Positions 1-8,888 are shown, counted from the first letter of the stretch. The stretch is DNA of 64,000 nt from Uruburuella testudinis (GCF_022870865.1 NZ_CP091508.1:1860001-1924000); one strand, 5' to 3'. Translations and numbers: made by a program. The notes: a model not told the origin generated them from the letters alone.

Positions 1-1038
1 GCCGAAATGAATGCGCGGGTCGACCCACGAATAGGAAATGTCCGACAATAATTTCGCCAACAAGCCCATCAAGGTAAACACATACAGCGTGCCCATCACC
101 ACCGGATAATCGCGCTTCATCACCGCTTCGTAGGAAAGCAGGCCTAAGCCGTCGAGCGAAAACAGGGTTTCAATCAAAATGCTGCCGGTGAAAAACGCGC
201 CGATAAAAGCGGCGGGAAAGCCGGTAATCAATGGAATCATGGCGTTGCGGAACACGTGTTTCAGCAAAATCTGCCGCTCCGGCAAGCCTTTGGCGCGCGC
301 GGTGTAAACGTATTGGCGGCGGATTTCTTCGAGAAACACGTTTTTGGTGAGCACCGTCATCACCGCCAGATTGCCCGCCACCGAAGCAGTTACCGGCAGC
401 ACCATATGCCAGAGGTAATCTTTAATCCGCATCGGCCAGCTCATTGCCTGCCAATCGTCGCTCACCAATCCGCCCTGCGGAAACCACGAAAAAAAGCTGC
501 CGCCGCCAAACAAAACCAACAGCACCAGCCCGAGCACAAACGGCGGAATGGTGTAGCCCACCAAAATTACCATGCCGGTGGCCGCATCAAAGCGCGAGCC
601 GTCACGCACCGCTTTCATAATGCCCAGCGGAATACAAATAAGATAAGTGAGGAAAAACGTCCACAAGCCCAAACTCATCGACACCGGCATTTTCTGCTTC
701 ACCAGCTCAAACACGGTTTGATGGTGGAAAAAACTCTCGCCCAAATCAAAACGAGCAAAACGGGCAACCATATCGGTGAAGCGCTCCAGCGGCGGTTTGT
801 CGAAGCCGTAGAGCGTATTGAGTGCGGCCAAATCTTCCGCACTGATGCGGGCGCGCCCCTGCCCCATACCGCCGCCCTGCACCGCCGTTTCAGCACCGGG
901 CGTGCCGCCGCTGAGCTGCTGCACCATCTGCTCCACCGGCCCGCCGGGCACAAACTGGATGATGGCGAAAGTAATCGCCAAAATACCCAGCAAGGTGGGA
1001 ATCAGCAGCAACAAGCGTTGGAAGATATAGCGCCACAT
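1..1038 (-). CDS. yejB: Peptide ABC transporter permease YejB (3' end off window)
   Basis: Inner-membrane permease of an oligopeptide/microcin C type ABC importer. The 346 visible residues begin MWRYIFQRLLLLIPTLLGIL, a typical first membrane helix of the DppB/OppB/YejB fold. A long periplasmic insert (about residues 40-110) distinguishes YejB from DppB. A binding-protein-dependent permease (EAA) segment, ARAKGLPERQILLKHVFRNA, lies near residue 260. E. coli YejB is about 364 residues, so only the last twenty or so codons should lie left of base 1. The gene was read from the sequence directly; the reading frames opposite it are shadows. The partner genes (yejA, yejE, yejF) would lie outside the window. 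The ribosome binding site is weak. Confidence 0.88.
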   Translation of the reverse strand, partial: MWRYIFQRLLLLIPTLLGILAITFAIIQFVPGGPVEQMVQQLSGGTPGAETAVQGGGMGQGRARISAEDLAALNTLYGFDKPPLERFTDMVARFARFDLGESFFHHQTVFELVKQKMPVSMSLGLWTFFLTYLICIPLGIMKAVRDGSRFDAATGMVILVGYTIPPFVLGLVLLVLFGGGSFFSWFPQGGLVSDDWQAMSWPMRIKDYLWHMVLPVTASVAGNLAVMTVLTKNVFLEEIRRQYVYTARAKGLPERQILLKHVFRNAMIPLITGFPAAFIGAFFTGSILIETLFSLDGLGLLSYEAVMKRDYPVVMGTLYVFTLMGLLAKLLSDISYSWVDPRIHFG

Positions 1039-1090
1039 AGGGTTCGGCTTTCGGTATGTCAATCTATTTGATATATGTTAGCAAACATTG

Positions 1091-1128
1091 AGGCCGTCTG
1101 AAACCACAACGGCTTTCAGACGGCCTTT
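1091..1128. terminator. Inverted DUS pair between DUF2788 gene and yejB
   Basis: AGGCCGTCTGAAA and its reverse complement face each other across a short loop, with T-runs on the plus strand. It probably ends the minus-strand DUF2788 transcript before yejB and also serves as an uptake signal. The rest of 1039-1387 shows no gene. Confidence 0.6.
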
Positions 1129-1387
1129 TTAATGGGATGGCAGAAGGCTGACAGACAAATCCACTCCTACACAAACAAGTCGCTTCTGCCGGTCGATGCT
1201 CAAATTGAATATTCCCAACCACATGGCAATGATTTGAAATTTCAGAGCAATCATACGATTTGACGAATACAAGTATCCGGGCTGCACCGTTTTGGTGAAT
1301 GGGTTTCAGACGGCCTCAAATAATGATGACATAACGGATTCGGCCATTCAGGTGAATGATAAAATCTGTTATTTTAAACGCATATAC

Positions 1388-1594
1388 TTATTTCGACAGC
1401 ACAAAAAACTCAATCAATACGTTTTTGAAAATAAAACCGAATACCCCCAAGCCCAACACCAAAAACAGAATAAAAGTGCCAAACTTGCCGGCTTTGGATT
1501 CTTTACCCAAATGCCAAACAATAAAGCCCAAAAAAATAATCAAAACCGTCAGGCAGATTTTCAATGCCCATTCGGAAAATACTGCTTCATCCAT
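1388..1594 (-). CDS. DUF2788 small membrane protein
   Basis: A 68-residue protein with two hydrophobic helices (about residues 8-27 and 38-62) separated by a short basic loop, HLGKESKAGK. The pattern and length match the DUF2788 family of small inner-membrane proteins conserved in Neisseria and relatives; the function is unknown. The start has a good ribosome binding site (AAGGAAAG) a few bases upstream. It stands alone between a family A element and a DUS hairpin. The family call is from recall of the neisserial sequence. Confidence 0.72.
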   Translation of the reverse strand: MDEAVFSEWALKICLTVLIIFLGFIVWHLGKESKAGKFGTFILFLVLGLGVFGFIFKNVLIEFFVLSK

Positions 1595-1633
1595 AATCTT
1601 TCCTTATCACACAATTATTTCAGACGGCCTGTT

Positions 1634-1736
1634 ATACCCATTCACAAAAATAATCTAACGGCGTTGGCTCGCCTTGTCGTACATGTGTACTGTCTTCAGC
1701 TCGCCGCCTTGCCAGCTTACTGTTGTGAATGGGTAT
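1634..1736. repeat. Family A palindromic element (ends ATACCCATTCAC)
   Basis: About 103 bp bounded by inverted ends ATACCCATTCACAAAAATAA and its near reverse complement (TTGTGAATGGGTAT). The core (GGCGTTGGCTCGCCTTG, TACTGTCTTCAGCTCGCC) resembles the inner part of Correia elements. Other copies lie near 10.8, 42.9, 48.3, 51.6, 51.8 and 61.9 kb. Confidence 0.75.
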
Positions 1737-1775
1737 TATTCTACAGCAGGCCGTCTGAAAGCTTATTTTCCGCAT

Positions 1776-2945
1776 TCAAGCCAAAGCCTGTTTTAAATCC
1801 TCAATCAAATCATCGGCATGCTCCAAACCGATGGAAAGGCGGATCAAGCCCGGGCGGATGCCGGCTGCTTCTTTGGCTTCGGCACTCATTTTGCCGTGCG
1901 TCGTCGTCCACGGGTGGGTGATGGTGGAGCGGGCATCGCCGAGATTGGCCGTGCGCGAAAAAATTTCTACAGAATCAATAACTTTCCATGCCACATCTTG
2001 GCCGCCGTCTACTTCAAACGCCACCACAATACCGCCGGCGGTTTGCTGTTTTTTCACCAAATCGGCTTGCGGATGATCACCGAAACCGGCGTGATACACA
2101 TTCAGCACCTGCGGCTGCCCACGCAGCCAGGCCGCCACTTTATCGGCATTGGCGCATTGCCGTTCGATGCGCGGCGACAGGGTTTCCAGCCCGCCGAGCA
2201 ACACCCAGGCATGAAACGGCGCCATCGACAAACCGCCGGCGTTCATATACATCTGCACCTGTTTCATCAATTCGGCATTACCCACCACCACCCCGCCCTG
2301 CACGCGCCCTTGACCGTCGATTGCTTTAGTAGCCGAATGCAGTGAGATATCCGCGCCCAGCGCCAGCGGTTTTTGCAGCAAGGGGGTCAGGAAGGTATTG
2401 TCCACGGTTAAAAGCGCGCCGGCATCATGGGCGATTTGCGCCAAGGCTTCCAAATCGGCAACTTCATTGAGCGGGTTGGAGGGTGTTTCGAGAAACAACA
2501 TTTTTGTGTTCGGCTTCACGGCCGCGCGCCATTCGGCCAAATCGGTTTGCGACACATAGCTCACTTCGATGCCGAAGCGCTTGATGTGGTTGTCAATCAA
2601 ATTGATGGTGGTGCCGAACAGGCTGCGGCTGCAAATCAGATGGTCGCCCGCGCTCAAAAAGGTGAGCAAGGCCGCCTGAATCGCCGACATGCCCGTGCCG
2701 GTAGCAACAGCGTGTTCGCCGCCTTCCAGCATCGCCACGCGTTTGGCAAAAGTGGCGGTGGTGGGATTGGCGGTGCGGCTGTAGGTGTAGCCTGATTTCT
2801 GGCCGGAAAACAATGCGGCGGCATCGGCGGCGGTGGGCCACATAAAACTACTGGTGAGAAACAGCGCCTGATTGTGTTCGTTGTATTCGGTTTGCTCTTT
2901 AAAGCCGCGGATGGCGAGGGTTTCGGGGTGGAGTGTTTTGCTCAT
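1776..2945 (-). CDS. metZ: O-succinylhomoserine sulfhydrylase MetZ
   Basis: PLP enzyme of the Cys/Met metabolism family that forms homocysteine from O-succinylhomoserine and sulfide, i.e. direct sulfhydrylation in methionine synthesis. At 389 residues it is full length. The PLP-binding lysine is Lys207 in LHSATKAIDGQGR; other family signatures are SGYTYSRTANPT (about 51-62) and SRTANLGDARSTITHP near residue 330. The choice of MetZ over MetB rests on the FIDGQGR-like context and general resemblance to proteobacterial MetZ. Transcribed alone; ends just inside a DUS motif (GCCGTCTGAAA at about 1752). Upstream are a Correia-like element and an AT-rich element, so the promoter must lie within 2946-3070 or inside one of them. 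Confidence 0.9.
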   Translation of the reverse strand: MSKTLHPETLAIRGFKEQTEYNEHNQALFLTSSFMWPTAADAAALFSGQKSGYTYSRTANPTTATFAKRVAMLEGGEHAVATGTGMSAIQAALLTFLSAGDHLICSRSLFGTTINLIDNHIKRFGIEVSYVSQTDLAEWRAAVKPNTKMLFLETPSNPLNEVADLEALAQIAHDAGALLTVDNTFLTPLLQKPLALGADISLHSATKAIDGQGRVQGGVVVGNAELMKQVQMYMNAGGLSMAPFHAWVLLGGLETLSPRIERQCANADKVAAWLRGQPQVLNVYHAGFGDHPQADLVKKQQTAGGIVVAFEVDGGQDVAWKVIDSVEIFSRTANLGDARSTITHPWTTTHGKMSAEAKEAAGIRPGLIRLSIGLEHADDLIEDLKQALA

Positions 2946-3072
2946 GGTGTTTTCCGTAAATTCAGTCGGGGCGGCAGATGCTGAATCTGCCTGAAAATAT
3001 CGTTAACATTTTGCGCTTATTCGGAGCTGCTTTCAACCACCTGCGCCGGATTGATGCAAATTTGCCGATATC

Positions 3073-3181
3073 TATAGTGGAATGAAGAAAAAAGTCATAC
3101 AAGGCAACAGGCCGCAGACAGTACAGCCGCTATGACAAGACAAGGCGCTGCAATGCCGCCGCACTTTTTTCATTTCACCAT
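3073..3181. repeat. Family B element (Correia-like), copy 1
   Basis: Left end TATAGTGGAATGAAGAAAAAA, right end GCACTTTTTTCATTTCACCA, with a Correia-like core (GGCCGCAGACAGTACAG). The terminal TATAGTGG is that of Correia repeat enclosed elements, but the subterminal sequence differs from the meningococcal type. Confidence 0.65.
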
Positions 3182-3217
3182 GTTTATCCAAGCCAGCGGG
3201 AAAAGCGGTAAACACCC

Positions 3218-3320
3218 TATAGAAACGGCAATTAAACAACTGCATTCTTTTCAATCAATCCAATTGTTTTTAAATAGAAATTAATAAAATATTTTTAGAA
3301 TTAAAATTACCGAATCTATA
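3218..3320. repeat. Family D AT-rich element, copy 1
   Basis: 103 bp with inverted ends TATAGAAACGGCAATTAAA and ATTACCGAATCTATA and an A/T-rich middle (AATCAATCCAATTGTTTTTA). Near-identical copies occur at 22293, 29929 and 38959. With copy 1 of family B it fills most of the 520-base gap upstream of metZ. Confidence 0.7.
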
Positions 3321-3418
3321 GTGATTTAAAACCTTTGCAAAATCTTTGTCGGGCCGGCAAACATCTCTATATCTTATAAATGAGCATGATTGACAACCGA
3401 AGTGCCACGGCTAAACAT

Positions 3419-3452
3419 AAGGCCGTCTGAAAACAATTTTCAGACGGCCTTC
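3419..3452 (-). terminator. DUS-pair terminator after the YidB-like gene
   Basis: Inverted AAGGCCGTCTGAAAA pair with a five-base loop, 14 bases beyond the stop codon. Confidence 0.7.
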
Positions 3453-3465
3453 AATATATAGGCGC

Positions 3466-3891
3466 TTATTTCACCAGGTTTTTCAATACCAACGAAGCCA
3501 AATCGTCTAAGCCGAAGCCGTCGGCATCTTGGGCAGTGCCGTTGGGCGTGGCGCTGTCAACCAGATTAGGCAGGTATTGTGCCAACAAATCGCCGGCCTG
3601 CTGACCGCTCATGCCGAACTTGCCGGCCAATTGGTCGATCACACCGCCGCCGAGTGCCGACTGCAAATCATTGCCGGATACGCTCTGATTGGCGCTGTTG
3701 CTGGAAATCCAACTTTCCAACGCACCGCCCAAGCCGCCCTGCTGCAACTGATTGATCAGATTGCCCACACCGCCGTTTTGGCGCACCAGCTCCATCACCA
3801 TCGCAATCGCATCATTTTGCTGGCCGCCTTGGCCGTTTTGATTGCCGAGCGCCGAAGCGGCTGCATTAATTAAACTGTCCATCAAAGCCAT
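3466..3891 (-). CDS. YidB/DUF937 family protein
   Basis: A 141-residue protein starting MALMDSLINAAASALGNQNG. It is rich in Gly, Gln and Asn, with the family pattern GGVGNLINQLQQGGLGGALES (about 40-60) followed by IDQLAGKFGMSGQQAGDLLA and a C-terminal GLDDLASLVLKNLVK. YidB-like proteins have no firm function. I chose the internal ATG at 3891 because AAGGAG lies nine bases upstream; a frame open 14 codons further lacks such a site. Single gene with its own DUS terminator. Confidence 0.8.
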   Translation of the reverse strand: MALMDSLINAAASALGNQNGQGGQQNDAIAMVMELVRQNGGVGNLINQLQQGGLGGALESWISSNSANQSVSGNDLQSALGGGVIDQLAGKFGMSGQQAGDLLAQYLPNLVDSATPNGTAQDADGFGLDDLASLVLKNLVK

Positions 3892-4072
3892 AATGTGTTG
3901 CTCCTTAATCCAAGTATAAAAGCATGTGTTCAAACAGCCGTGAGTGTAGGCAAAGCCGGCAGATTCTGCATCTGTTTTAACCTGATTTAATCATCATCCG
4001 TTGGAAACAACCGCCAGGCTGCGCAGATTTGCCGTCTTGTCTGCAGGCTTTTATCAATAGGCATCCCATATA

Positions 4073-4112
4073 AAGGCCGTCTGAAAAGCTGCTGCATACT
4101 TTCAGACGGCCT
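4073..4112 (-). terminator. DUS-pair terminator after ruvX
   Basis: Inverted AGGCCGTCTGAAA pair immediately downstream of the ruvX stop codon. Confidence 0.7.
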
Positions 4113-4117
4113 CAAAA

Positions 4118-4582
4118 TCAAGATTGCCCTTCTTCACGGCCATTGAAATATTCCGCCGCGCCGCCGTCAAAAAAACCTTGCAAAATAGCCTGCGCCGCCA
4201 CCTGATCAAGCACCGTTTTTTGCTTTTTGCCAAACACCTGCGCTTCAGCCAGCAAGCTTTCGGCGTATAACGACGACATGCGTTCGTCCACCCAATACAC
4301 CGGCAGATTGAAACGCCCGTGCAGACGACGGCCGAATTTGCGGCTCAAGCGCGTCAGCTCGTGCTCGGTGCCGTCGGCATGTGTGGGCAGCCCCACCACC
4401 AACTGCCGGGGCTGCCATTCGCGCACCAACACGGCAATGGCTTCAAATTTTACCTCATTATTCTGGCCGCTTACCGTCGCCAGCGGGTGCACAATGCCCA
4501 CTTCTGCATCGCCCTCGGCCACGCCGATACGCGCTTCGCCGAAATCAAACGCCAGTGTCGTGCCCGTTGGCGCTTTATGCAC
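4118..4582 (-). CDS. ruvX: Holliday junction resolvase RuvX/YqgF, GTG start
   Basis: RNase H-fold nuclease, 154 residues, thought to act on Holliday junctions and/or pre-16S rRNA processing. Conserved segments: [13 protein letters not shown] with the first catalytic Asp, [26 protein letters not shown], and [14 protein letters not shown] with the last acidic residue. The start is GTG at 4582, overlapping the yqgE stop (GTGCATAA, 8 bp). AGGGAG sits seven bases upstream, and the frame would otherwise extend into yqgE with unrelated residues. The yqgE-ruvX pair is a widespread operon, so translational coupling is likely. Confidence 0.9.
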   Translation of the reverse strand: MHKAPTGTTLAFDFGEARIGVAEGDAEVGIVHPLATVSGQNNEVKFEAIAVLVREWQPRQLVVGLPTHADGTEHELTRLSRKFGRRLHGRFNLPVYWVDERMSSLYAESLLAEAQVFGKKQKTVLDQVAAQAILQGFFDGGAAEYFNGREEGQS

Positions 4583-5120
4583 GGCCGGCTCCCTGCAACA
4601 GATTGGGGTTGATGCCGATTTTGGCAAACGCGGCATCGTAGCGCTGCGCATAAGGCAGATCAAACAAAATATGGGTATCCGCCGGCACGGTCAGCCAGGC
4701 ATTTTGTGCCAATTCTTTTTCCAGCTGTCCGCCTTCCCAACTGGCATAGCCGATACTCACCACCGCTTTTTCTACCGCACCGGGCTTGGCCAGGCTTTCA
4801 ATAATATCGCGTGAAGTGGTGAGCGCCACCTCGTCATTAATCAGCAGGCTGCTCTGCCACGAGCCCACCGGCGTATGCACCACATAGCCGCGGTCAATCT
4901 GCACCGGCCCGCCCATCATCACCCATTCGTTTTGAAAACGTTCGGGAATATCCGCATCGGCCGCCGCAAAAATCAAATCCATTGTGACCGGCGAAGGCTT
5001 GTTGACCACAATGCCCATAGCCCCTTCTTCATTATGCTGGCACATGTAAATCACACTGCCCTCAAAAAAAGGGTCGTCCATCGACGGCATTGCCACCAAG
5101 AAATGGTCTGCTAAATTCAT
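4575..5120 (-). CDS. yqgE: YqgE/AlgH family (UPF0301) protein
   Basis: A 181-residue soluble protein of the UPF0301/AlgH family. Landmarks: [20 protein letters not shown] at the N-terminus, [45 protein letters not shown]. The biochemical role is unsettled. First gene of a two-gene unit with ruvX. Divergent from the envC-like gene across 147 bases that contain a DUS and a TATAAT box. Confidence 0.93.
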   Translation of the reverse strand: MNLADHFLVAMPSMDDPFFEGSVIYMCQHNEEGAMGIVVNKPSPVTMDLIFAAADADIPERFQNEWVMMGGPVQIDRGYVVHTPVGSWQSSLLINDEVALTTSRDIIESLAKPGAVEKAVVSIGYASWEGGQLEKELAQNAWLTVPADTHILFDLPYAQRYDAAFAKIGINPNLLQGAGRA

Positions 5121-5228
5121 ATCAAAATATCTCTCTCGTCAATGCACCGTAAATAAGGGCAAATACCGTTTTTACAAGCCGCTGCAAGCCCGGCAGACAG
5201 CAATGTTTCAGACGGCCTGCCAATCCAG

Positions 5229-5234
5229 TATAAT
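5229..5234 (+). promoter_or_regulatory. Candidate -10 box for the envC-like gene
   Basis: TATAAT lies 34 bases before the start codon. No good -35 is visible at the usual spacing because a DUS occupies that place, so this is tentative. Confidence 0.4.
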
Positions 5235-5267
5235 CACCACATCCAATCGTTAAGCAGATGCACCGCC

Positions 5268-6587
5268 ATGCCGTTCAAACCCTTGCTGCTGGCCGTTTCA
5301 CTAGGCCTTTCTTTCCCCGCTGCCGCCGCCCCCGAAGCCGGAGCCGCACCGGTTACCGGTGATTTGCAGGAAATCCAAAAAGCCATCAATGCCGCCCAAA
5401 GCGATCTGAAAGAAAAACAGGCCGCCCAAAAAAACGCCCGCCAAACGCTCGACCAAACCCGCGCCGCGCTGGCCAAAGCACAACAAGAGCTGGCCGCCGT
5501 CAACCGCCAACAGCGTGATACCTGGCAAAAACTGCAAACGCTGCAAACCGAATTAGGCCGTCTGAAAACCGAAGTGGCCGGCACCAAAGCACAAGTGGCG
5601 CGGTTGCTGGCCGGGCATTATAAAAACCGCCAGCCCAACGCCGTGATGCTGTTTTTAAAAAATGCCGAACCCGGCCAAAAAGCGCGCTATCTGCAATACG
5701 CCCGCTACATCCATCAGGCCAACGAAAAAGTGATCGCCGAGCTGGTGCAGCAACAGCAGGCACTGGCGCAGCAAGAAAGTGCCATCGACGGCGAACTGGC
5801 ACGGCTCAACCGACTCAAAACCCAGAAACAAGCCGCACTCAACAAACTCGGCCGCAGCCATTCTGCCGCACAAAGCGAAAGCAGCCGGCTGAGTGCCCAA
5901 ATCGAAAACCAAACCAAACGCATCGCCTCACTGCGGGCCGACGAACAACGGCTCAACACACTCTTGGCCGATATCGCCAAACGCAACGCGCAAAAACGCA
6001 AACAAGAAGCCGCCGCGCGCACAAAAGCCGCCCAAGCCCGCATTGCCGCCGCCAATAAAGCCCGCGCCGAACAAGCCAAAAAGCAGCAAAACGCCAAAAA
6101 CAGCGCGCAAACTGCCAAACCCAAAACACCCCCCCCCCGCTCCACCCTCACCGCCGAAGACCGCGCATTGCAGCCGCCATCTGAAATTCAAGTCGGCAAC
6201 AGCGGCTTCAGTGCCATGCAAGGCCGTTTGCGCCGCCCCATCGGCGGCAGCATCAACGGCCGCTTCGGGCAAGCGCGCGCCGGCGGCGGCACATGGAAAG
6301 GCGTATTTTTTGCCACCGCGCCCGCTGCGGTGCAAAGCATTGCCGCCGGCACCGTAGCGCATACCGGCCCTTTGAGCGGCTACGGCAATATCGTGGTTAT
6401 CGACCACGGCAACGACTATGTCAGCGTTTATTCCGGCCTGAGCAACATTTCAGCCGCAGCGGGCAGCAACATTGCCGCAGGCCGCACCATCGGCCGCAGC
6501 GGCAGCCTGCCCACGGGCGAACAAGGGCTTTATCTGGAAATCCGCTACCGCGGCCAGCCGATGAACCCGCTCTCATGGCTGCGCTGA
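5268..6587 (+). CDS. envC: EnvC-like murein hydrolase activator (degenerate M23)
   Basis: A 439-residue periplasmic protein: signal peptide (1-20, ending AAAA), long coiled coil (about 30-260, many Gln/Ala/Lys heptads), Lys/Ala-rich linker (about 262-290), and a C-terminal LytM/M23 domain (about 320-438). The domain lacks the zinc-binding HxxxD and HxH residues of active M23 enzymes; the equivalent places read GRFGQARAGG and YVSVYSG. That degeneracy is diagnostic of EnvC, which activates amidases at the septum instead of cutting murein. The end, YLEIRYRGQPMNPLSWL, also matches EnvC. ctpA follows 153 bases later in the same direction, with a DUS between. Confidence 0.85.
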   Translation: MPFKPLLLAVSLGLSFPAAAAPEAGAAPVTGDLQEIQKAINAAQSDLKEKQAAQKNARQTLDQTRAALAKAQQELAAVNRQQRDTWQKLQTLQTELGRLKTEVAGTKAQVARLLAGHYKNRQPNAVMLFLKNAEPGQKARYLQYARYIHQANEKVIAELVQQQQALAQQESAIDGELARLNRLKTQKQAALNKLGRSHSAAQSESSRLSAQIENQTKRIASLRADEQRLNTLLADIAKRNAQKRKQEAAARTKAAQARIAAANKARAEQAKKQQNAKNSAQTAKPKTPPPRSTLTAEDRALQPPSEIQVGNSGFSAMQGRLRRPIGGSINGRFGQARAGGGTWKGVFFATAPAAVQSIAAGTVAHTGPLSGYGNIVVIDHGNDYVSVYSGLSNISAAAGSNIAAGRTIGRSGSLPTGEQGLYLEIRYRGQPMNPLSWLR

Positions 6588-6740
6588 ACCCTATCGCTGT
6601 TCAACTTAACCATCCGAACACCTGTTAACAATATTTTTACCCGAATACAGTTGCCCGCCCCCGATAAATCACATAAAGTGCCGAAATCACAAACACAGGC
6701 CGTCTGAAAGCCTGGGCAAGAAGAAAGAGAAAGCAAAACA

Positions 6741-8195
6741 ATGGCAAAATCCACTTTGAAAAAAGTCGCCCTTTACACGCTTGGCGCTTTCAGCGGCGTA
6801 TTGCTCAGCTTGAGCGTGCAAGGTTATGCCGCCGGCAAAGACCAAGCCGATCAAGCCTTGCCGGTGCAGTCGATCCGCACCATGGCTGAAGTATACGGCC
6901 AGATTAAAGCCAATTACTATCAAGACAAATCTGATGACGACTTGCTCGAAGGCGCCATGAAAGGCATGGTTGCCGGGCTTGATCCGCATTCCGAATACAT
7001 GACCAGCAAAGACTATGCCGACCTGAAAGAATCCACTACCGGCGAATTCGGCGGCTTGGGCATGGAAGTGGGCGCTGAAGACGGCTTTATCAAAGTGGTT
7101 GCCCCCATTGAAGACACCCCCGCCGAACGCGCCGGCGTGAAAAGCGGCGATTTGATTGTGAAAATCGACGGCGCATCCACACGCGGCATGAGCGTGAGCG
7201 AGGCAGTGAAAACCATGCGCGGCAAGCCCGGCACCGACATCACCCTCACCCTTTCACGCAAAGACGCCGACAAACCGATTGTCATCAAAATCACCCGCGC
7301 CATCATCAAAGTAAAAAGCGTCCGCCACCACCTGCTTGAGCCCGGTTACGGCTATATCCGCATCAGCCAGTTTCAAGAACGCACCGTGCAGGCGCTCAAC
7401 GAAGCCGCCCGTGCGCTCGAAACCGAAAACAAAGGCCCGCTTACCGGCCTGGTCATCGACTTGCGTGACGACCCCGGCGGCCTCTTAAACGGCGCCGTAG
7501 GCGTATCCGCCGCCTTTTTACCGCCCGACGCCACCGTGGTCAGCACCAAAGGCCGTGACGGCAAAGACGGCATGACCTTAAAAGCCGTGCCCGAAGACTA
7601 TATGATCAGCTCCGGCCGCGACCCGCTCTCCGGCCTGCCTGCCGAGCTGAAAACCATCCCGATTACCGTATTGATTAACTCCGGCTCCGCTTCCGCCTCC
7701 GAAATCGTAGCCGGCGCACTGCAAGACCACAAACGCGCCGTCGTGGTAGGCACCCAGAGCTTCGGCAAAGGCTCGGTGCAAACCGTGTTGCCGCTTTCCA
7801 ACGGCAGTGCCGTCAAGCTCACCACCGCGCTTTACTACACCCCCAACGACCGCTCCATTCAAGCGCAAGGCATCGTACCGGATGTAGAAGTCAAAGACAA
7901 AAACCGCCTGTTTGAAAGCCGCGAAGCCGATTTGCTCGGCCATATCGGCAACCCGCTCGGCGGCAGTGAAGTCAACGGTGGCTTCTTCGAGCCCGAAACA
8001 CCGGCTGCCGACGAAAAAACCGATAAAGAGCAAGAAGACGACATTATCGCCCGCCGCACACCCAATCCGGCCAAAGACGACCAGCTCCGAAAAGCATTAG
8101 AGCTGCTGAAAAGCCCTGCCGAATGGCAAAAATCACTCGGCCTGGCCACCACCAAACCGGCACCTAAAAAAGAAGATAAAAAAGCAGACGAATAA
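6741..8195 (+). CDS. ctpA: C-terminal processing protease CtpA (S41)
   Basis: A 484-residue periplasmic serine protease. N-terminal signal/anchor (about 8-30), PDZ domain (about 100-185, with GLGMEVG and GVKSGDLIVKIDG), S41 catalytic core. Ser318 in NSGSASASEI and Lys343 in SFGKGSVQ form the catalytic pair, 25 residues apart as in E. coli Prc. LRDDPGG (usually LRNDPGG) precedes it. The tail, rich in Lys, Asp and Glu, is poorly conserved. Such proteases trim periplasmic and lipoprotein substrates, including murein hydrolases, which fits the EnvC-like neighbour. A candidate start site lies after AGAAAG purine-rich sequence. Confidence 0.93.
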   Translation: MAKSTLKKVALYTLGAFSGVLLSLSVQGYAAGKDQADQALPVQSIRTMAEVYGQIKANYYQDKSDDDLLEGAMKGMVAGLDPHSEYMTSKDYADLKESTTGEFGGLGMEVGAEDGFIKVVAPIEDTPAERAGVKSGDLIVKIDGASTRGMSVSEAVKTMRGKPGTDITLTLSRKDADKPIVIKITRAIIKVKSVRHHLLEPGYGYIRISQFQERTVQALNEAARALETENKGPLTGLVIDLRDDPGGLLNGAVGVSAAFLPPDATVVSTKGRDGKDGMTLKAVPEDYMISSGRDPLSGLPAELKTIPITVLINSGSASASEIVAGALQDHKRAVVVGTQSFGKGSVQTVLPLSNGSAVKLTTALYYTPNDRSIQAQGIVPDVEVKDKNRLFESREADLLGHIGNPLGGSEVNGGFFEPETPAADEKTDKEQEDDIIARRTPNPAKDDQLRKALELLKSPAEWQKSLGLATTKPAPKKEDKKADE

Positions 8196-8238
8196 AACCA
8201 CTCTGCCTGGCTTCGAATGAAACAAACCGTAGTAAAGA

Positions 8239-8272
8239 GGCCGTCTGAACAAACTAATGTTCAGACGGCCTT
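8239..8272 (+). terminator. DUS-pair terminator after ctpA
   Basis: GAGGCCGTCTGAAC inverted pair with a short loop, about 45 bases after the ctpA stop. Confidence 0.7.
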
Positions 8273-8350
8273 GGTTTATATCCGTCAGCCGACCAGGCGG
8301 CAAACCAAATACAATACACATACGCAACCCGCAAAGCGGGAGCAGAATAA

Positions 8351-8617
8351 TACCCAACCACAAAAATTACCTAACAGCGCAGGCCCGCCTTGCCGCACTA
8401 AGGTGTCCTAACCATTCAGAATGACTCAGATTTTTTTGCGATAAAAGTACAAATGCAAGGCAAAAAACGCAGCAAGATTGGGCATTTTGCGAGGCTTTTA
8501 ACGCAGCAGATGTGCTTTTAGCGCAAAAAAGATGATGATATATGAATGGTCAGGACGCCCTAGTCGTACTGTCTTCGGCTCGCTGCCTTGGTTAGCCTAC
8601 TTTTGTAAATGGGCATA
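8351..8617. repeat. Family A element split by a family C insertion
   Basis: The left part (8351-8398, TACCCAACCACAAAAATTAC to CTTGCCGCAC) and the right part (8563-8617, GTCGTACTGTCTTCGGCTCG to TTTTGTAAATGGGCAT) join to make one family A element once the intervening 164 bp are removed. Confidence 0.75.
8399..8562. repeat. Family C element (164 bp), copy 1, nested
   Basis: Ends TAAGGTGTCCTAACC and GGTCAGGACGCCCTA. The core contains GGCAAAAAACGCAGCAAGAT followed by a GCAAGAT/ATCTTGC-type dyad. It belongs to subfamily I (outer arms CATTCAGAATGACTCAGATT). Inserted in a family A element. Confidence 0.8.
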
Positions 8618-8735
8618 ACGCCTGAAAATTGCTTTCAGAATAGACATGAAAGCACAACAGCCGCCAATACCGATATAAATTATTTTACGATTCAAATCAT
8701 TACCACCAAACCGCTAAAAAGCACCCGCCAAAGCA

Positions 8736-8763
8736 TTGACACTTTCCAGCGCGCCGCTATAAT
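8736..8763 (+). promoter_or_regulatory. Consensus sigma-70 promoter for tRNA-Asn
   Basis: TTGACA (8736-8741), 16-base spacer, TATAAT (8758-8763), ten bases before the mature tRNA 5' end. Both hexamers are perfect. Confidence 0.88.
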
Positions 8764-8773
8764 ACACGCTTCT

Positions 8774-8849
8774 TCCCTGATAGCTCAGTCGGTAGAGCGA
8801 CGGACTGTTAATCCGCAGGTCCCTGGTTCGAGCCCAGGTCGGGGAGCCA
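8774..8849 (+). tRNA. tRNA-Asn (GTT)
   Basis: A 76-base cloverleaf with encoded CCA. The acceptor stem TCCCTGA pairs with TCGGGGA, the D-arm contains AGCTCAGTCGGTAGAGC, the anticodon loop CTGTTAATC has anticodon GTT, and the T-arm has GGTTCGAGC. Own promoter upstream and a rho-independent terminator downstream, so a single-gene unit. Confidence 0.97.
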
Positions 8850-8857
8850 AATCAATA

Positions 8858-8888
8858 AAAAAGCCCGAACTACCGGTTCGGGCTTTTT
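8858..8888 (+). terminator. Rho-independent terminator of tRNA-Asn
   Basis: AAGCCCGAAC and GTTCGGGCTT arms followed by a T-run. One of the few terminators here that does not use DUS. The rest of 8889-9076 shows no gene. Confidence 0.9.

Noticed and set aside
256..1071. Long plus-strand open frame at the left edge
   Set aside because: His/Arg-rich and without family resemblance. It is the opposite-strand shadow of yejB, whose translation is a clear permease.
4118..4663. Possible frameshift between yqgE and ruvX because of long overlapping frames
   Set aside because: A GTG start with ribosome binding site at 4582 gives a normal-length RuvX with only 8 bp overlap.
5268..6587. Active M23 endopeptidase call for the envC-like gene
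   Set aside because: The zinc-binding HxxxD and HxH residues are missing, so it is better read as an amidase activator.
8399..8562. Family C as a terminator or small RNA gene
   Set aside because: Uniform length, TA flanks, dispersed copies in both orientations and a nested insertion fit a mobile miniature element better. Transcription is not excluded.
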